Source: Botryococcus braunii
Taxonomy: Eukaryota; Chlorophyta; Trebouxiophyceae
Assembly: GCA_002005505.1 (NCBI GenBank)
Contig: MVGU01001753.1
Coordinates: 5,001 to 32,500 of the forward strand
Direction: 5' to 3'
DNA: 27,500 nucleotides
How positions within the stretch are numbered: the stretch's first letter is position 1; each line of letters begins with the position of its first letter. The notes under the pieces were generated by a model, which saw only the letters and a program-made list of their open reading frames with translations, ran no database searches and had not been told where the DNA came from. A program made the position numbers and the translations under genes. This document shows positions 1 to 27,500 of this stretch, in pieces.

Positions 1-2281
1 AAACATGCCGCCCCACGCGGAAGCAATAATAGTAGATGCCAACCATGCTTTTGACATGCGCCGCCTTACTTGTACTGCCGACTGTGCACGAGATATACAG
101 ATATAGGTCGGGTTGGGAATGAGGAAAAATCTCACATATGTTCTAGAATGGCTAGTCGCTTCAAGGAGGGCAGGGGGGAATGTATCTAGAGATGAGTAAC
201 GTGTTATTTCAGCGTGATCCAATTTATGAATACTCTGTAGCTATCCAGTGCGTTGGCTTTGATGTGTTGCTGTAGTTTGGATTGAGGGGCGGACTTCAGC
301 GAGTCTTGAACCAGATGAGCTTCACCAGCGGCATGCTTTTAAAAGTGTTGAAAGCGTTGAAATTGAAAAGACGGGCAAGACTCTCTGCAGCTGAGGCGCC
401 TGCCGGCATGGTTGCATCAACGCTCCAATGCGTGCCACACTATAGTATTAGAGTAACTTTGAAGTGTTATTGAAAAGCCTCTGTGGTAAGGAAGGGTTGC
501 GGTTCCGTAGCTGTGCTGTGATGCTCGATTTTGGGGGACACTAGTGCCAGTACTGATGTCAATGGAGGAAATTGCTTATCATGAATTATAAGGTAATTAT
601 CTATAATTAATTATAAATTTTACAGTCAATCTGGGGCACTTGAACGAGACAGAAAGCGTGTACGGCAGACGCTTCCAGTCGTTGCAGAATAATGAGCAGC
701 GTGAGGCCAGGTACGGAGCCAAACAATGTTATACCCACTCATTGGTGCGTACAAATGAGATATTCTAAGGCGTTGTATGAGGGTGCATAATTGCATCGAC
801 CGTATGTGACCTTGCTTGACCATATACCGATTTTATATGAGGTACACGGACAGTTTTTTGTTTGAGAGTCATCCCTGTGTAGTTACAAATTGGTGGTAAG
901 GCGGAGTCAGAGAGCTTCGAGCTCAGCGTGGGAAATATGCATATGCATGGAGTCACAATTGTTGAAGGTCAATTTTGCAGAATGGACCTTCACCTGCTAT
1001 GCTATGAAGACAACTGTGATGACTGGCCTGTGTAGACCGTGAAGACCATGTAGTAAGGATAATGATGACCATGCTAGCTTATAGCAGCCTCGGGCCTATA
1101 GATGTTGAATGTAGGATGGAAGTGGCCATGCACATATGGCTGGTGACCATGGTCAAGACGATCACCATCGTCAAGTGTGTGGGTCAGTCATGATTGGTTG
1201 TGACAATTATGCTGCCTCGCAGTAGCGCCAGAATTGGGCCATTGAGTGTTGGTCGCCGTAATGCCGGCCTTTCTCCACGATCAAAAATTGACGCTAGTAA
1301 TATTCTCTTGTGCAAGCCAAGATTGATCAAGGCGCAAGGGAAGGGAAGTGTCTGCAGAACAGCTGTGGAATATGATTGTGCCGCAAGTCGGCAAACAATC
1401 GTTGGATATACATCAAAAAAGGTAGTGTGGAGCGTGCCTGTGCGATGCAGTCTAGGCCTAGCGCGTGTGCGGTTGCAGCAATCTTCCGATTCATTCGAAT
1501 GAATCTTTTCTTTCAAGGCTTTCACAACTGGACATTAAATCCAATCCATAAGCCTAAGGCCTGTGCAGAGGTACTACACACTGCTAATTGGACAGGAAGG
1601 GAAAGCTTATTGCATCTGTCGAAGGAAGAATGCTTGGTGAGCTCAGGAGCTCCTTTCAAGAGAACGTGGAAACGCACACATGAGGAACATCTGTACAAAA
1701 TATTACCATGCCACTCGCATTTATCACTGCGCATGTTTGGTTAATTGACAAGACCTGACCCTGCTCGACGGGCTGTCCAGATGTACAAGTAAAAGCTACA
1801 AGCTGGTGCATCTCACCATGCCCACTGGCCAGATTTCAGCCCTATCCTATCATATGGTTCCTAATTACAGCATTCAAACACGCCTCTTTCTTGAACGTCA
1901 CACGAGGGAGGGTAGAAAACATTACAGGCTGTATGTGTGGATCTAGCAGCGGGTCTGATCTCGAGGGGTACCTTCAAGGCAAGGTACTGCCTTGCCCGTA
2001 CCGATTTCAAACTCGACAGGTACGTCGACGGAGGGAAAATCCCCAATTTCAGTATCAATATCCCATCCAGACGCATGCCATTGAAATAGGGACGCAAGCA
2101 AAGAACCCCTCGTCAATGTAAGTGAGGACGACTTCAGACACACGTCTAGAGGCTTCCGTGCCCGGGTCAGTGATCTGACGTAGATCAGAGCCTTCATCAA
2201 GAGGGTTGTCGATACGTGGATCGAAATATTTAGAGTTGAAACCAGATCAATATTCTTCACTATTGCTTCTAATCCTCTGAC
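1..2281. other. 5' flank, no gene recognised
   Basis: I see no exon I can assign to a family here. Short ORFs exist on both strands. Around 1943-2150 all three minus frames and one plus frame are open together, so openness there says nothing about coding. The last part should hold the promoter and 5' UTR of the lipocalin gene. An in-frame TAA at 2270-2272 sits just upstream of its ATG. Confidence 0.5.
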
Positions 2282-8933
<6,652 letters not shown>

Positions 8934-9270
8934 CACATGCGCTACCTAGTGTGTATACAAGCGGCCTGCAAAGCACGAGCAGCCAGCTATGACCCTGGAG
9001 ACCTTGATTGACTTTTAGTTGTTAAAGTTGCTATTAGGTTACCAACACGGTACCGAAAGACCGCCCGTGCCCAAGCGTGTGCAGGGGCATCATGATCAAC
9101 GCACTGGTCCGATCCGTCAGACTCTCGGGTTGGAACCGAAGAGCTATTATTCTTCTTCATTGTCCTCCTACTATACTTATAATTCTGTCTGCCCTAGCTC
9201 GGGTAGTATGTACTCCACATCGTATTTAAAGGTCCCAGTCCCGGCCTGAAGCAACTTTCATGAGTGGCCT

Positions 9271-9312
9271 GACGCCACTCTCTAAAACAAATGTGTTTCA
9301 GAGAGTGGCGTC
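9271..9312. repeat. Near-perfect inverted repeat (19-bp arms, 4-nt loop)
   Basis: Arms 9271-9289 (GACGCCACTCTCTAAAACA) and 9294-9312 are reverse complements except for one position. It would form a strong hairpin in either strand. It could be a relic of a small inverted-repeat element. Confidence 0.85.
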
Positions 9313-9325
9313 ATTTGGATTGCAG

Positions 9326-9538
9326 GATACATATGTGCTGCGGGATGCATCCTATATAGGAACGGATGCAGAGGGAAGGAAGGAATGGAGAATTTTTATC
9401 CAGACCATGTCTGCAGCCGCTAGGGATGAAGATGACATGCGTGTATGGCCCAGCCAATTAATTGAGATGAGTGACAGGTACTTGCATGTTTGTTTACGGG
9501 AATGGCATCAAAATTGCAACCGTCGCCGTCCCGTGGAG
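9326..9538 (+). CDS. Unidentified exon-like segment
   Basis: 71 codons, phase 0 at both ends, between acceptor ttggattgcag and donor GAG|gtaggt. The reading includes EGRKEWRIFIQTMSAAARDE and VWPSQLIEMSDR. Its mix of charged and aromatic residues looks more protein-like than other ORFs nearby. I do not recognise the family and found no partner exon. It may be a lone exon, part of a degraded gene or element, or chance. Confidence 0.3.
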
Positions 9539-10990
9539 GTAGGTTAGATGCTAGCACATAGTTTTTGCTGCACGAGGGCAAAGAAGCTTCCTTAAGGACA
9601 CAAAGCAAGATGCGGGCGGCGCCGTCACCTTGATGCTTGCGCTTGAGCATGCTCTAGACAGAGGTATGTAAGTCAGAAGCTAGCGCTTGACTCTCTCAGC
9701 TTGGATGAGCAAATAAGGAAGAACGAGAATGGTTTACGTCAAGGACCAGGAACTAGGGCTGAGGATGACGGACCAGTTGTTTGGTCATGATCACATGATT
9801 GAGAGATATCTCAAGACACATCTGTAAAAACTTGTTGGTGCCATGCACATTTGTTTGTACGAGGTCGGCAACCAATCTGATATCTTTGACTGTAAGGTCG
9901 TGAGCAAGACATGGGCACCAAAACAATGTTAGAGCATTTCCACTTGATCAAATGCTACGCACCCGGCCGCGCCCGTGAACGTGCACATTTGTTCAGACCT
10001 AGGCCGTTTGTATATACTGCCATACATATGCCAAACCAATGCACATAAATGTTGTTATTGCAACGTTTATCTCTAGAGAAGATCTTGTTCTGCAGTCGGA
10101 TACCGCTGCAGTCGGGTGTATAATATCACAAGTACACTTTATACTTACACAACCTGCGGCTTACAAATAAGCAGGAAATGCGCCTTAAAAGCATGCTGCT
10201 TATGTTTATACATACAAGCAGTTGACCGGTAAGAAACGCGGTTTCCGTGTAAGTTTCAAAGCCCCACGACTCATCAGTGCTTGTTGGCAACCAGAAGAAC
10301 CTCATTCCAAAACTCACTTTCCCTGCTTAAGATATCCGGGACATCGATGTCCAAACATCATGTCCACTACAGCTTTAATGGCTTTTCCCGGTTATAGCCA
10401 ATTTCCTTACTTCCTTGACCGGGTTGGGTGTTGGAGAAAATGTTAGGTGTGCATGACCCCCGGCACGGGTGTTCCTCAATGGAGAGGGCAGGTGCGCACT
10501 GCGCAGCAAACGTGCGCGGTGTGCTTCGGTCAGGCCGCCTGACTCTGTCAGACCAGACCGGCCGAATCGGCCTTTGATGAACGATACCGTACCGCCCGGG
10601 TAACCGTACCCCACTGTGGGACAACCCTCACATGTGAGACACAGGAGGTTCTTGAAGTTACTTGAGAGTCAAATGTTCAATTAGTTCTGGGATTATTGAA
10701 TCCACATCTACTCATTGCGGCAGCAGATAGGGTCAAGGTTGTGGGCCAGAGCTTCGAAGAGTTTGTTGGAACTGGGGTTTTGCTGTCCGCAAAGAGCCCA
10801 GAAATCGGACCCTTTTAACTCTAAATGATTAACTTATTTTAGTAAAAATTGATTGAGAATACGCATATGCTCGCATGTTGCTGCGGCACGCATCTGTATC
10901 TGAGAAAAGTGTGTAGAGACATCCCTCAAGGCACCTTCCGAGCTATCGAGAAAGTTGACCATATTGAGCACAGTCTATTCACATTCATAA

Positions 10991-11086
10991 ATGACAACTT
11001 TGGATAATGCGGCAGAGGTTCCAAGAGATTTCGGAAAGAGCCTGTGCGCTTGCGTCCCCTGTCGGCTTATAAAGACTTTTGATCAG
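10991..11086 (+). CDS. SPT4: SPT4 exon 1 (first CxxC)
   Basis: 32 codons from the ATG to CAG, ending LCACVPCRLIKTFDQ. No GT lies at the expected exon end. The sequence is CAG|gcaaga, close to the consensus of the rare GC-AG intron class. A later GT donor inside the continuing ORF (TGT G|gtgctt, about 11139) would keep phase but insert about 18 residues. Confidence 0.85.
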
Positions 11087-11904
11087 GCAAGAGGAACGGA
11101 TGGATACTCAATACCAACTGATCCTTCCTCTACATGTGGTGCTTGCGCTAAACGTTATTCAATGGCCTAGAGGCCCATGCTCACGGTCCTGTAGCTTTTC
11201 AAGAAGAATTCATGCATTCAGCTCTTGCAGGATTCAATTGTTTTCCTCATTTACGTGTCAAGGCTTTCAATCCACAATGGGCTGTCTCAAAGGGGAGGAT
11301 AGGGGAAGGGATGGGTGTCTTCACAACACAAGCTGAAACACAGCCATGTTTGTGGGGTAGTTCCTGGACACAGGGTGTGAAAACTGCCCATTTCTCATGA
11401 TGGATGGAGATCGTGAACGATGTACAGACTGCACGACAGTCAACTTTTCCGGAACTGTCGCCGTTATGGACCCAACTGCGTCCTGGGCGGCCAAATGGTT
11501 GCACATAAGTCTGCCCCTGCTTTACTGCAAGTGCACCTTTGCAATTGTATCCTGCACTATTTCCATTCATGGCACCCTAGAACAATTTTGTCTTTGTTTG
11601 TGTTTTACAAATCAGCTGATTCTGGTGAATGCTGGCTCTTCCGTCGGATGTATATACAAGGTTTCCGCACCCTACTTTCTAGTTCTCTAACTCACCGACC
11701 CGTTGCCAGATGGTATTGGGGTTTGCCACTTTAGAGTTTTTAGTAAAGCTTACAATTTGAGGCCAACATAACATATGCATGTGTGGCTCCTCAGGCAAGT
11801 TTGTACCGGGCTGCTATGCATTGGAGGTTCAACAGGATCTTCCCCAGCATATTGAGGATCTTCTGGAAAACAACAATATAACGTGGCACAAGCAGGTCGA
11901 TTGA
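10991..11904 (+). CDS. SPT4: Transcription elongation factor SPT4
   Basis: Spt4 is the small zinc-finger partner of Spt5. The dimer (DSIF) clamps RNA polymerase II and supports processive elongation. Exons 10991-11086, 11374-11508 and 11795-11904 give DFGKSLCACVPCRLIKTFDQ, then GCENCPFLMMDGD, DCTTVNFSGTVAVMDP, SWAAKWLHI and SKFVPGCYALEV, ending LLENNNITWHKQVD. These match the family in order, including the two CxxC pairs of the zinc finger, the MDP-S-WAA-WL block and the KFVPGCYA segment. Exon 1 ends phase 0 while exon 2 starts phase 1, so a small exon or other donor joins them. Length is about 115-125 residues, normal for Spt4. The C-terminal tail differs from the plant and animal forms I know. 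The start at 10991 gives MTTLDNAAEVPRDFGK. Confidence 0.92.
11293..11314 (+). CDS. SPT4: Possible SPT4 linking microexon
   Basis: A 22-nt segment (caaag|GGGAGG...ATGG|gtgtct) would fix the phase gap between exon 1 and exon 2, adding GRIGEGM before GCENC. The splice signals are modest and the residues do not match the family, so this is only one option. Confidence 0.2.
11374..11508 (+). CDS. SPT4: SPT4 exon 2 (second CxxC and core)
   Basis: Acceptor ggacacag, phase 1 in and out. Encodes GCENCPFLMMDGDRE, DCTTVNFSGTVAVMDP and SWAAKWLHI. Ends ATA A|gtctgc, and the joined codon is Ser where relatives have Gly (WLRIGKF). Confidence 0.92.
11795..11904 (+). CDS. SPT4: SPT4 exon 3 (C-terminal)
   Basis: Acceptor ctcctcag. 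Encodes KFVPGCYALEVQQDLPQHIE then DLLENNNITWHKQVD and TGA at 11902-11904. KFVPGCYALEV is the Spt5-contact end of the Spt4 fold. The remainder is lineage-specific. Confidence 0.93.
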
Positions 11905-13127
11905 AGGCATGGAGGACGCCTTGTCCGCTTAGACTTTGGAGTGGGTGCCTACGGTCTAGGAAGTTCTATACTCCCTGCGGTCTATACTCCCTTTGGGTTA
12001 AGGGCCTGTGCGCATGGAAAGACGGCTTGGAAACAATGAGGCTGGCAGACTTATGTTGTGAGAGAGTGGTGGGGAAGCATGGGACGAGACAGAAGCGATG
12101 AGAGGGCAGAAAGAGAAATATGAAGGGGGTGGGGAGGGATTTTTGGGGACCGTGTGCAAGCCCCAGGGGGGGCACTCGAAGGGAGAAGCAGAAGTTCAGC
12201 AACAGCAAGTGTTGATTGAGCAGAACACGATGGGCATGTGGGACTGCGGAGCAGTGCTTGAACTCGTTACCATATTACTGCAATTGCACTCAGGTATATG
12301 CAATCAGCGCTTGGAGCCTGCCTCCTTGGTTGGCTTCATTTGCAACATGTCTTACGGAAATCCTTGGTACATGGCATGTACAGGTTGTGACATTGTTGAG
12401 GTGTTCTACCAAGGACAAAAACCTTGAAGTTGCCATGCTTTGTCTTTGCATCGGATGGTGTCCATTACAGGCCGGCAGACCCAAAACTCCTTATGAAGCT
12501 GGTTCACATATGGGGCTCCGGAGCCCCAAATGTAATCCTCCGGATCCGGGTGAATTTATTCTGGTGGCACCTGGATGCTTATCTGAGGAGTGTTGCCTAG
12601 TCACATCAAGGACTGCACTGGGTGTCGCCTCGTCTTGACTCACCATGTTACTCGTGATTGTGACAACGGGCTGCGCAAGAGACTGTACGATCATCTGCGC
12701 TACCGGAAGGACACAACTGTGCAGCCTTGCCGCCAAAAGCAGGCATTGCGCCTATGGACCTGTGCATTCCACACGCTCTCCGGAAAACTTTAGACCGCAT
12801 ACAATTGTGGGTAACATTACTACGGATGACTTACAGAAAAGAAGTGCGATGCTTTATTCCCCTGGAGGGCGGGCGGCGCCCCCCCGCCCCCGGGGGGGCG
12901 CAGCAGGCTTGGTGCAAAGAGGTGAGACGCATGGTTATGTTTTGAAGCCGTTGCTACATGTAAAATGTCTCCACTGTACGGCTGAAGCAGCCCATGCCCA
13001 TAGACACCACACCACCACTTGTTTGATACCTTGCATATGCATGCACGTGTTCTCACGCAAGAATACATCTACGCCCCTCGGGCCCTTGAGAGGTGCCGGC
13101 CCTTCACTTCTGAACATGCGATACGAT

Positions 13128-13145
13128 ACCCCTATCGATAGGGGT
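13128..13145. repeat. Perfect 18-bp palindrome
   Basis: ACCCCTATCGATAGGGGT is its own reverse complement. No function can be assigned from sequence alone. Confidence 0.9.
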
Positions 13146-14260
13146 GTGCGAACGATGGGGCACTGTGTACTGCATGTCTCGCATATATATGTCCCGCATA
13201 TGTTCACTGCTGCCACAATAGCAAAGGACCAGAAATGGTGAATTTCAAGGTCATCTGTCAAGCATGACACTTGCGAGTGTCCTGATACCACACCTTATCA
13301 TCCCCATACTGTTGGGACCCAACTTAACAATAACGTGGAGTGCCCTCAATGCTAGCAGCGCTGCAAATACACTCGGCGCACCATGCACACCTCACGTACA
13401 TGCATATGCTATCCAAAAGTTCGTTGAGCCATGTACATATATTGCATATTAACATGCTATCAAAGAGTGTGTTCATCGCTTATGCATGGCACCATGCATT
13501 AGCGCTAAACGCGTTTCGAACATGTTACACTCAGTTGCCCGAGCTCAAGAGTTCCGCAATGACCAGTTCACATGTCGGCATGTCGTTCACTAGTTCCTTC
13601 AAGTCCTTCGTTGGTGGGTTGCTGAGTGGTAAAACTGGCAGAGACCCGACTACATTGGCGGTTGGAAAATCTGCCATTCCCTAATCGCCACCCACCACAG
13701 AATTAATTGTAATAAGACGCTCCTCTGGTCGGGCCCGGGCGCAGGAGTTCATCCGCAAAAAGAGAAAAGTGCGAATTCTAAACGCCGCGCAATCAAATAC
13801 CTGATAATCCGAGAAAGGGCTTCCATTGTGTTTGCTCGACAATTCTGCGCTGTCGAGGAATAAAAATTTGACAACTCCCAGCCTGTTTACTAAAAAGCAA
13901 ACAGGTTTCCTGATAATTGCTGACAACTGATCGATTCCCTACACTCTCATGGCAGATGTATACATCCACATGTAAAAGATACCAATACCCATGCATCCTC
14001 AAAGCAGCCGATCGTCGCGAATTCTGATCCTGCGGCCTGACTTCGGATCCTGGGGGCAAGAGCAATTGCCACAAGGCCCTCTCCAGTGGCTCTATCAACC
14101 AAAAGTGGCGGGTAAAGGTTTGTAATAATATGGCATTCCCATGGCACCGGACAGTCGGTCATACCAAACCCTGCAACAACTGGGCTAAGACCATCATGTG
14201 CGTGGACTAGTCTAGACCAGACCTAGGACTAGTCCAAACCAGATCTGGTACTAATCAAGA

Positions 14261-14396
14261 TCTGGACATCCGTGCTCAGTACTGTGTCCGTGGTTACGTA
14301 ATCTGGACATCCGTGCTCAGTACTGTGTCCGTGGTTACGTAACCGTCCATGGTTACGTAATCTGGACATCCGTGCTCAGTACTGTGTCCGTGGTTA
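14261..14396 (+). repeat. 41-bp tandem repeat, three copies
   Basis: Copies start at 14261, 14302 and 14361, each beginning TCTGGACATCCGTGCTC and ending around GTGGTTACGTAA. An 18-bp insert before the third copy repeats GGTTACGTAA once more. The third copy is cut short near 14396. Confidence 0.93.
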
Positions 14397-14667
14397 GCCT
14401 TGTGGCGCCAACAGTTCCTTTACAATGTAATTGCATTAAAAAGGGCCTCAGACTAGATCAACACATCGTGGACCAGCACGGTCAAAAAGTTTTCAATCTT
14501 AAATTTTGGTCCATTTGTAGGGATTTGTCCAGTAGTTACCCAAACAGAACTGGCCAGTAGTAAAGCCACGTGGCCCTGGCCATGTTGCGGGCCGGCAACG
14601 TTGCAACCAAGTTGGCTGCAAGTTGACACGCAAAGCATGCAGCAGCAACTGCAATGGGCCACGAAAG

Positions 14668-14772
14668 TTTCGTGACGAAACCCTGCATCCTGGAACCTGT
14701 AGGATTTCGTGACGAAACCCTGCATCCTGGAACCCGTAGGATTTCGTGACGAGACCCTGCATCCTGGAACCC
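14668..14772 (+). repeat. 37-bp tandem repeat, nearly three copies
   Basis: Units start at 14668, 14705 and 14742 with TTTCGTGACGAAACCCTGCA and differ at one or two bases. The unit contains the near-palindrome TTTCGTGACGAAA. Confidence 0.93.
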
Positions 14773-15284
14773 TAACTCGAGTTGAGGCACATCTGCAAGC
14801 TCGCAGATATGCACGAAGGTGGTACTGCCGCAGCCATCAACACTTAATCAGGATCTTGACACCCCACACTTCATCTAGCTGGAGTTGCTGCAGAAATGTA
14901 TGTGGATGGCGCTGCAATCACAAATCGCTGCGCTGCGCTGCAAGACACATATTCGAAGTGTGGCATTATCACTGCCCTGTATGCCCCAAGCCATACAAAT
15001 TGCAATGTCAGGGATTCGGTAGTAAGGCTACCCTGTCGGCCCCATGCCATCATGGCTATGGAGGTTTTGACCCCATGCATGCCTTCTTGACTTTCATTTT
15101 CTAGTCCTTCAACTTGCATCCATGGAGGGTTCTGCTTGTCTCGTTCCTTTGAGGGTTCCGACTGCCGCAATCCCAATTCAACTGTGGGCGAGGCCATGTG
15201 CTACCAGATCTACCACCGATCCTGCACGCCCCCAAACTTTCCTCAACCTCTTGTCTAGCCAATCCTTAAGTGCAATCGAGACGC

Positions 15285-15329
15285 ACGCATGCACACATAA
15301 ACGTACACGCGTACGCACGCGCACACACT

Positions 15330-15411
<82 letters not shown>

Positions 15412-15421
15412 GACAGACAGA
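15285..15421 (+). repeat. (CA)n microsatellite with CG-rich 5' side and (GACA)n tail
   Basis: Mixed CG/CA words to about 15336, pure CA to about 15407, then GACAGACAGACAG. Confidence 0.95.
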
Positions 15422-15485
15422 AGCACGCGCATGACACAAATGCATACAATTTCAGCCTGCGATCAATCCTCCTGCAGAACAGAGT

Positions 15486-15686
15486 GCATACGTGCGCACC
15501 CGCATGTGTGCGTGCCTGCGTGCGTACGTGACGTCACATGCGTGCGTACGTGAGGTGACGTGCGTGCGTGCGTGTGTGTGCTTGTCCGGGTGCACGTGTG
15601 CGTGTGCGTGTGCGTGTGCGTGCGCGTGCGTGCGTGTGCGTGCGCGCGCGCGTGTGTGTGTGCGTGTGTGTGTGTGTGCGTGTGTG

Positions 15687-15778
<92 letters not shown>

Positions 15779-15783
15779 CGCGA
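15486..15783 (+). repeat. (TG)n / (GCGT)n compound microsatellite
   Basis: GCGT-rich words at about 15500-15650 with a CG run near 15642-15651, then long TG with sparse CG interruptions to about 15780. It sits just past the last recognised pyruvate kinase exon on the minus strand. Confidence 0.95.
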
Positions 15784-15837
15784 GCTGGTCTGTACGGCAT
15801 CGGGGGTCAATGAGTAGGGCAAGTGATGAGGGGGTAC

Positions 15838-26845
<11,008 letters not shown>

Positions 26846-27322
26846 CTTGCTTTCTTCGTTCAGTTTTTCTTTTAATGCAGTTATCTGTAAGTAAAAAGGT
26901 AACAAATGAGGTTTGGGCCGGATTTGGGCTGGAGGGACGAGTGGGACGAGTACCTTTTTTAATTTATACCAATCCCATGCGGTTGGGTTCCCCAACATGG
27001 CAACGGCAATCAGGCACCGGCCCCTAGGAACCCGTGGACCAAATTTGGTGACCTCGCTGCCCTTTGAAGGTGACCTCGCTGCTCGGATGGTGAGGACGAC
27101 GGTGGCGACAACGAGACATATTCAGAGCACCACAGCAGGGAGCTCGCGTTCAATCAATCGAAAAAGGCTTTAACAGGTCCAACGGCGTTCACAGTTCGTG
27201 TTTAAACCGTGCTGTTCCTGTCGGGAATTTGCAAGATGAGCTTGTCCTGTAGATCTCAGAGCCTTCTGACTAACAGAAACTATCAACCATTCAATAGGTT
27301 AAAAATAGCTTTGGGAAAACAG

Positions 27323-27430
27323 TCCATATCGTATGGATATGTATGGAAACGAGGTGCAATCTTGGGTTTTCCCATACTAGGGTCGCAGTATGGAGGGATG
27401 GCGACAATATGTTCCGCAGAGCTTTTCCAG
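27323..27430 (+). CDS. Unidentified exon-like segment at the right edge
   Basis: 36 codons in phase 0 between acceptor gggaaaacag and donor CAG|gtcagt. Encodes SISYGYVWKRGAIL, GFPILGSQYGGMAT and ends AELFQ. Splice signals are fair and the residues look protein-like, but I do not recognise the family, and 27 codons upstream are also open. The rest would lie beyond the window. Confidence 0.3.
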
Positions 27431-27500
27431 GTCAGTTGTGTGGTTTTTAGTTTGTTTGAAAGACCACTTCCATAATATTGTTTCCAAATTCCTTTCGAAG

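Larger units (their letters stand above)
8934..10990. other. Intergenic region between lipocalin and SPT4
   Basis: Apart from an inverted repeat and one exon-like segment (separate entries), I see nothing I can assign. It should contain the lipocalin 3' UTR and the SPT4 promoter, but no clear polyadenylation or core promoter element can be fixed by eye. Confidence 0.5.
11905..15837. other. Region between convergent SPT4 and pyruvate kinase, no gene recognised
   Basis: Many short ORFs on both strands, none with a family I recognise. The pyruvate kinase 3' UTR, and possibly its last small exon, should lie near the right end. Separate entries list two tandem repeats, a palindrome and the CA/TG arrays. 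A G/C-homopolymer hairpin lies near 12870-12900. Confidence 0.5.

Noticed and set aside
12645..13241. 198-codon plus-strand ORF
   Set aside because: No recognisable domain, erratic composition and overlapping open frames on both strands.
14896..15090. Exon-like ORF with MYVDGAAITNRCAALQ
   Set aside because: Splice-like borders exist, but the opposite strand is equally open and no family match was recognised.

Overview
The window is eukaryotic nuclear DNA. It holds three intron-containing genes that can be pieced together from short exons with matching splice phases, set in DNA very rich in microsatellites and minisatellites. The long uninterrupted ORFs are almost all translations of these repeats (poly-TH, VC, SL, RE, or the 28-bp minisatellite) and are not genes. 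The pyruvate kinase is most like the plant cytosolic type (signatures [37 protein letters not shown]), so a green-lineage host is likely. Large repeat-filled introns suggest a big-genome green or streptophyte alga, possibly a charophyte. That placement is inference.

Layout. 1-2281: no gene recognised. 2282-8933 (+): a secreted-looking lipocalin-family gene of about ten exons, several only 26-58 nt, with a long extension ahead of the barrel domain. 8934-10990: mostly featureless, with one unidentified exon-like segment (9326-9538) beside a near-perfect inverted repeat. 10991-11904 (+): SPT4, the small zinc-finger transcription elongation factor, with an apparent GC-AG intron. 11905-15837: no gene recognised; it holds two short tandem repeats and CA/TG arrays. 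25470 down to about 15838 (-): pyruvate kinase of about a dozen exons, convergent with SPT4. 25471-27500: CT/CA arrays and one weak exon candidate.

The three genes are housekeeping or secretory, and nothing in the sequence links them in one pathway. The most interesting features are structural. (1) The 3' end of pyruvate kinase exon 6, with its splice donor, is duplicated across a GA/CT array, with the second donor 399 nt away in the same open frame. (2) A 28-bp minisatellite of about 51 copies with higher-order structure lies in pyruvate kinase intron 9. (3) One exon in each of the two large genes is flanked by complementary CA and TG arrays. (4) C-tracts start within a few bases of three splice donors. 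(5) Pyruvate kinase has changes at metal-site positions. No complete mobile element, tRNA, rRNA, CRISPR or viral gene was seen.
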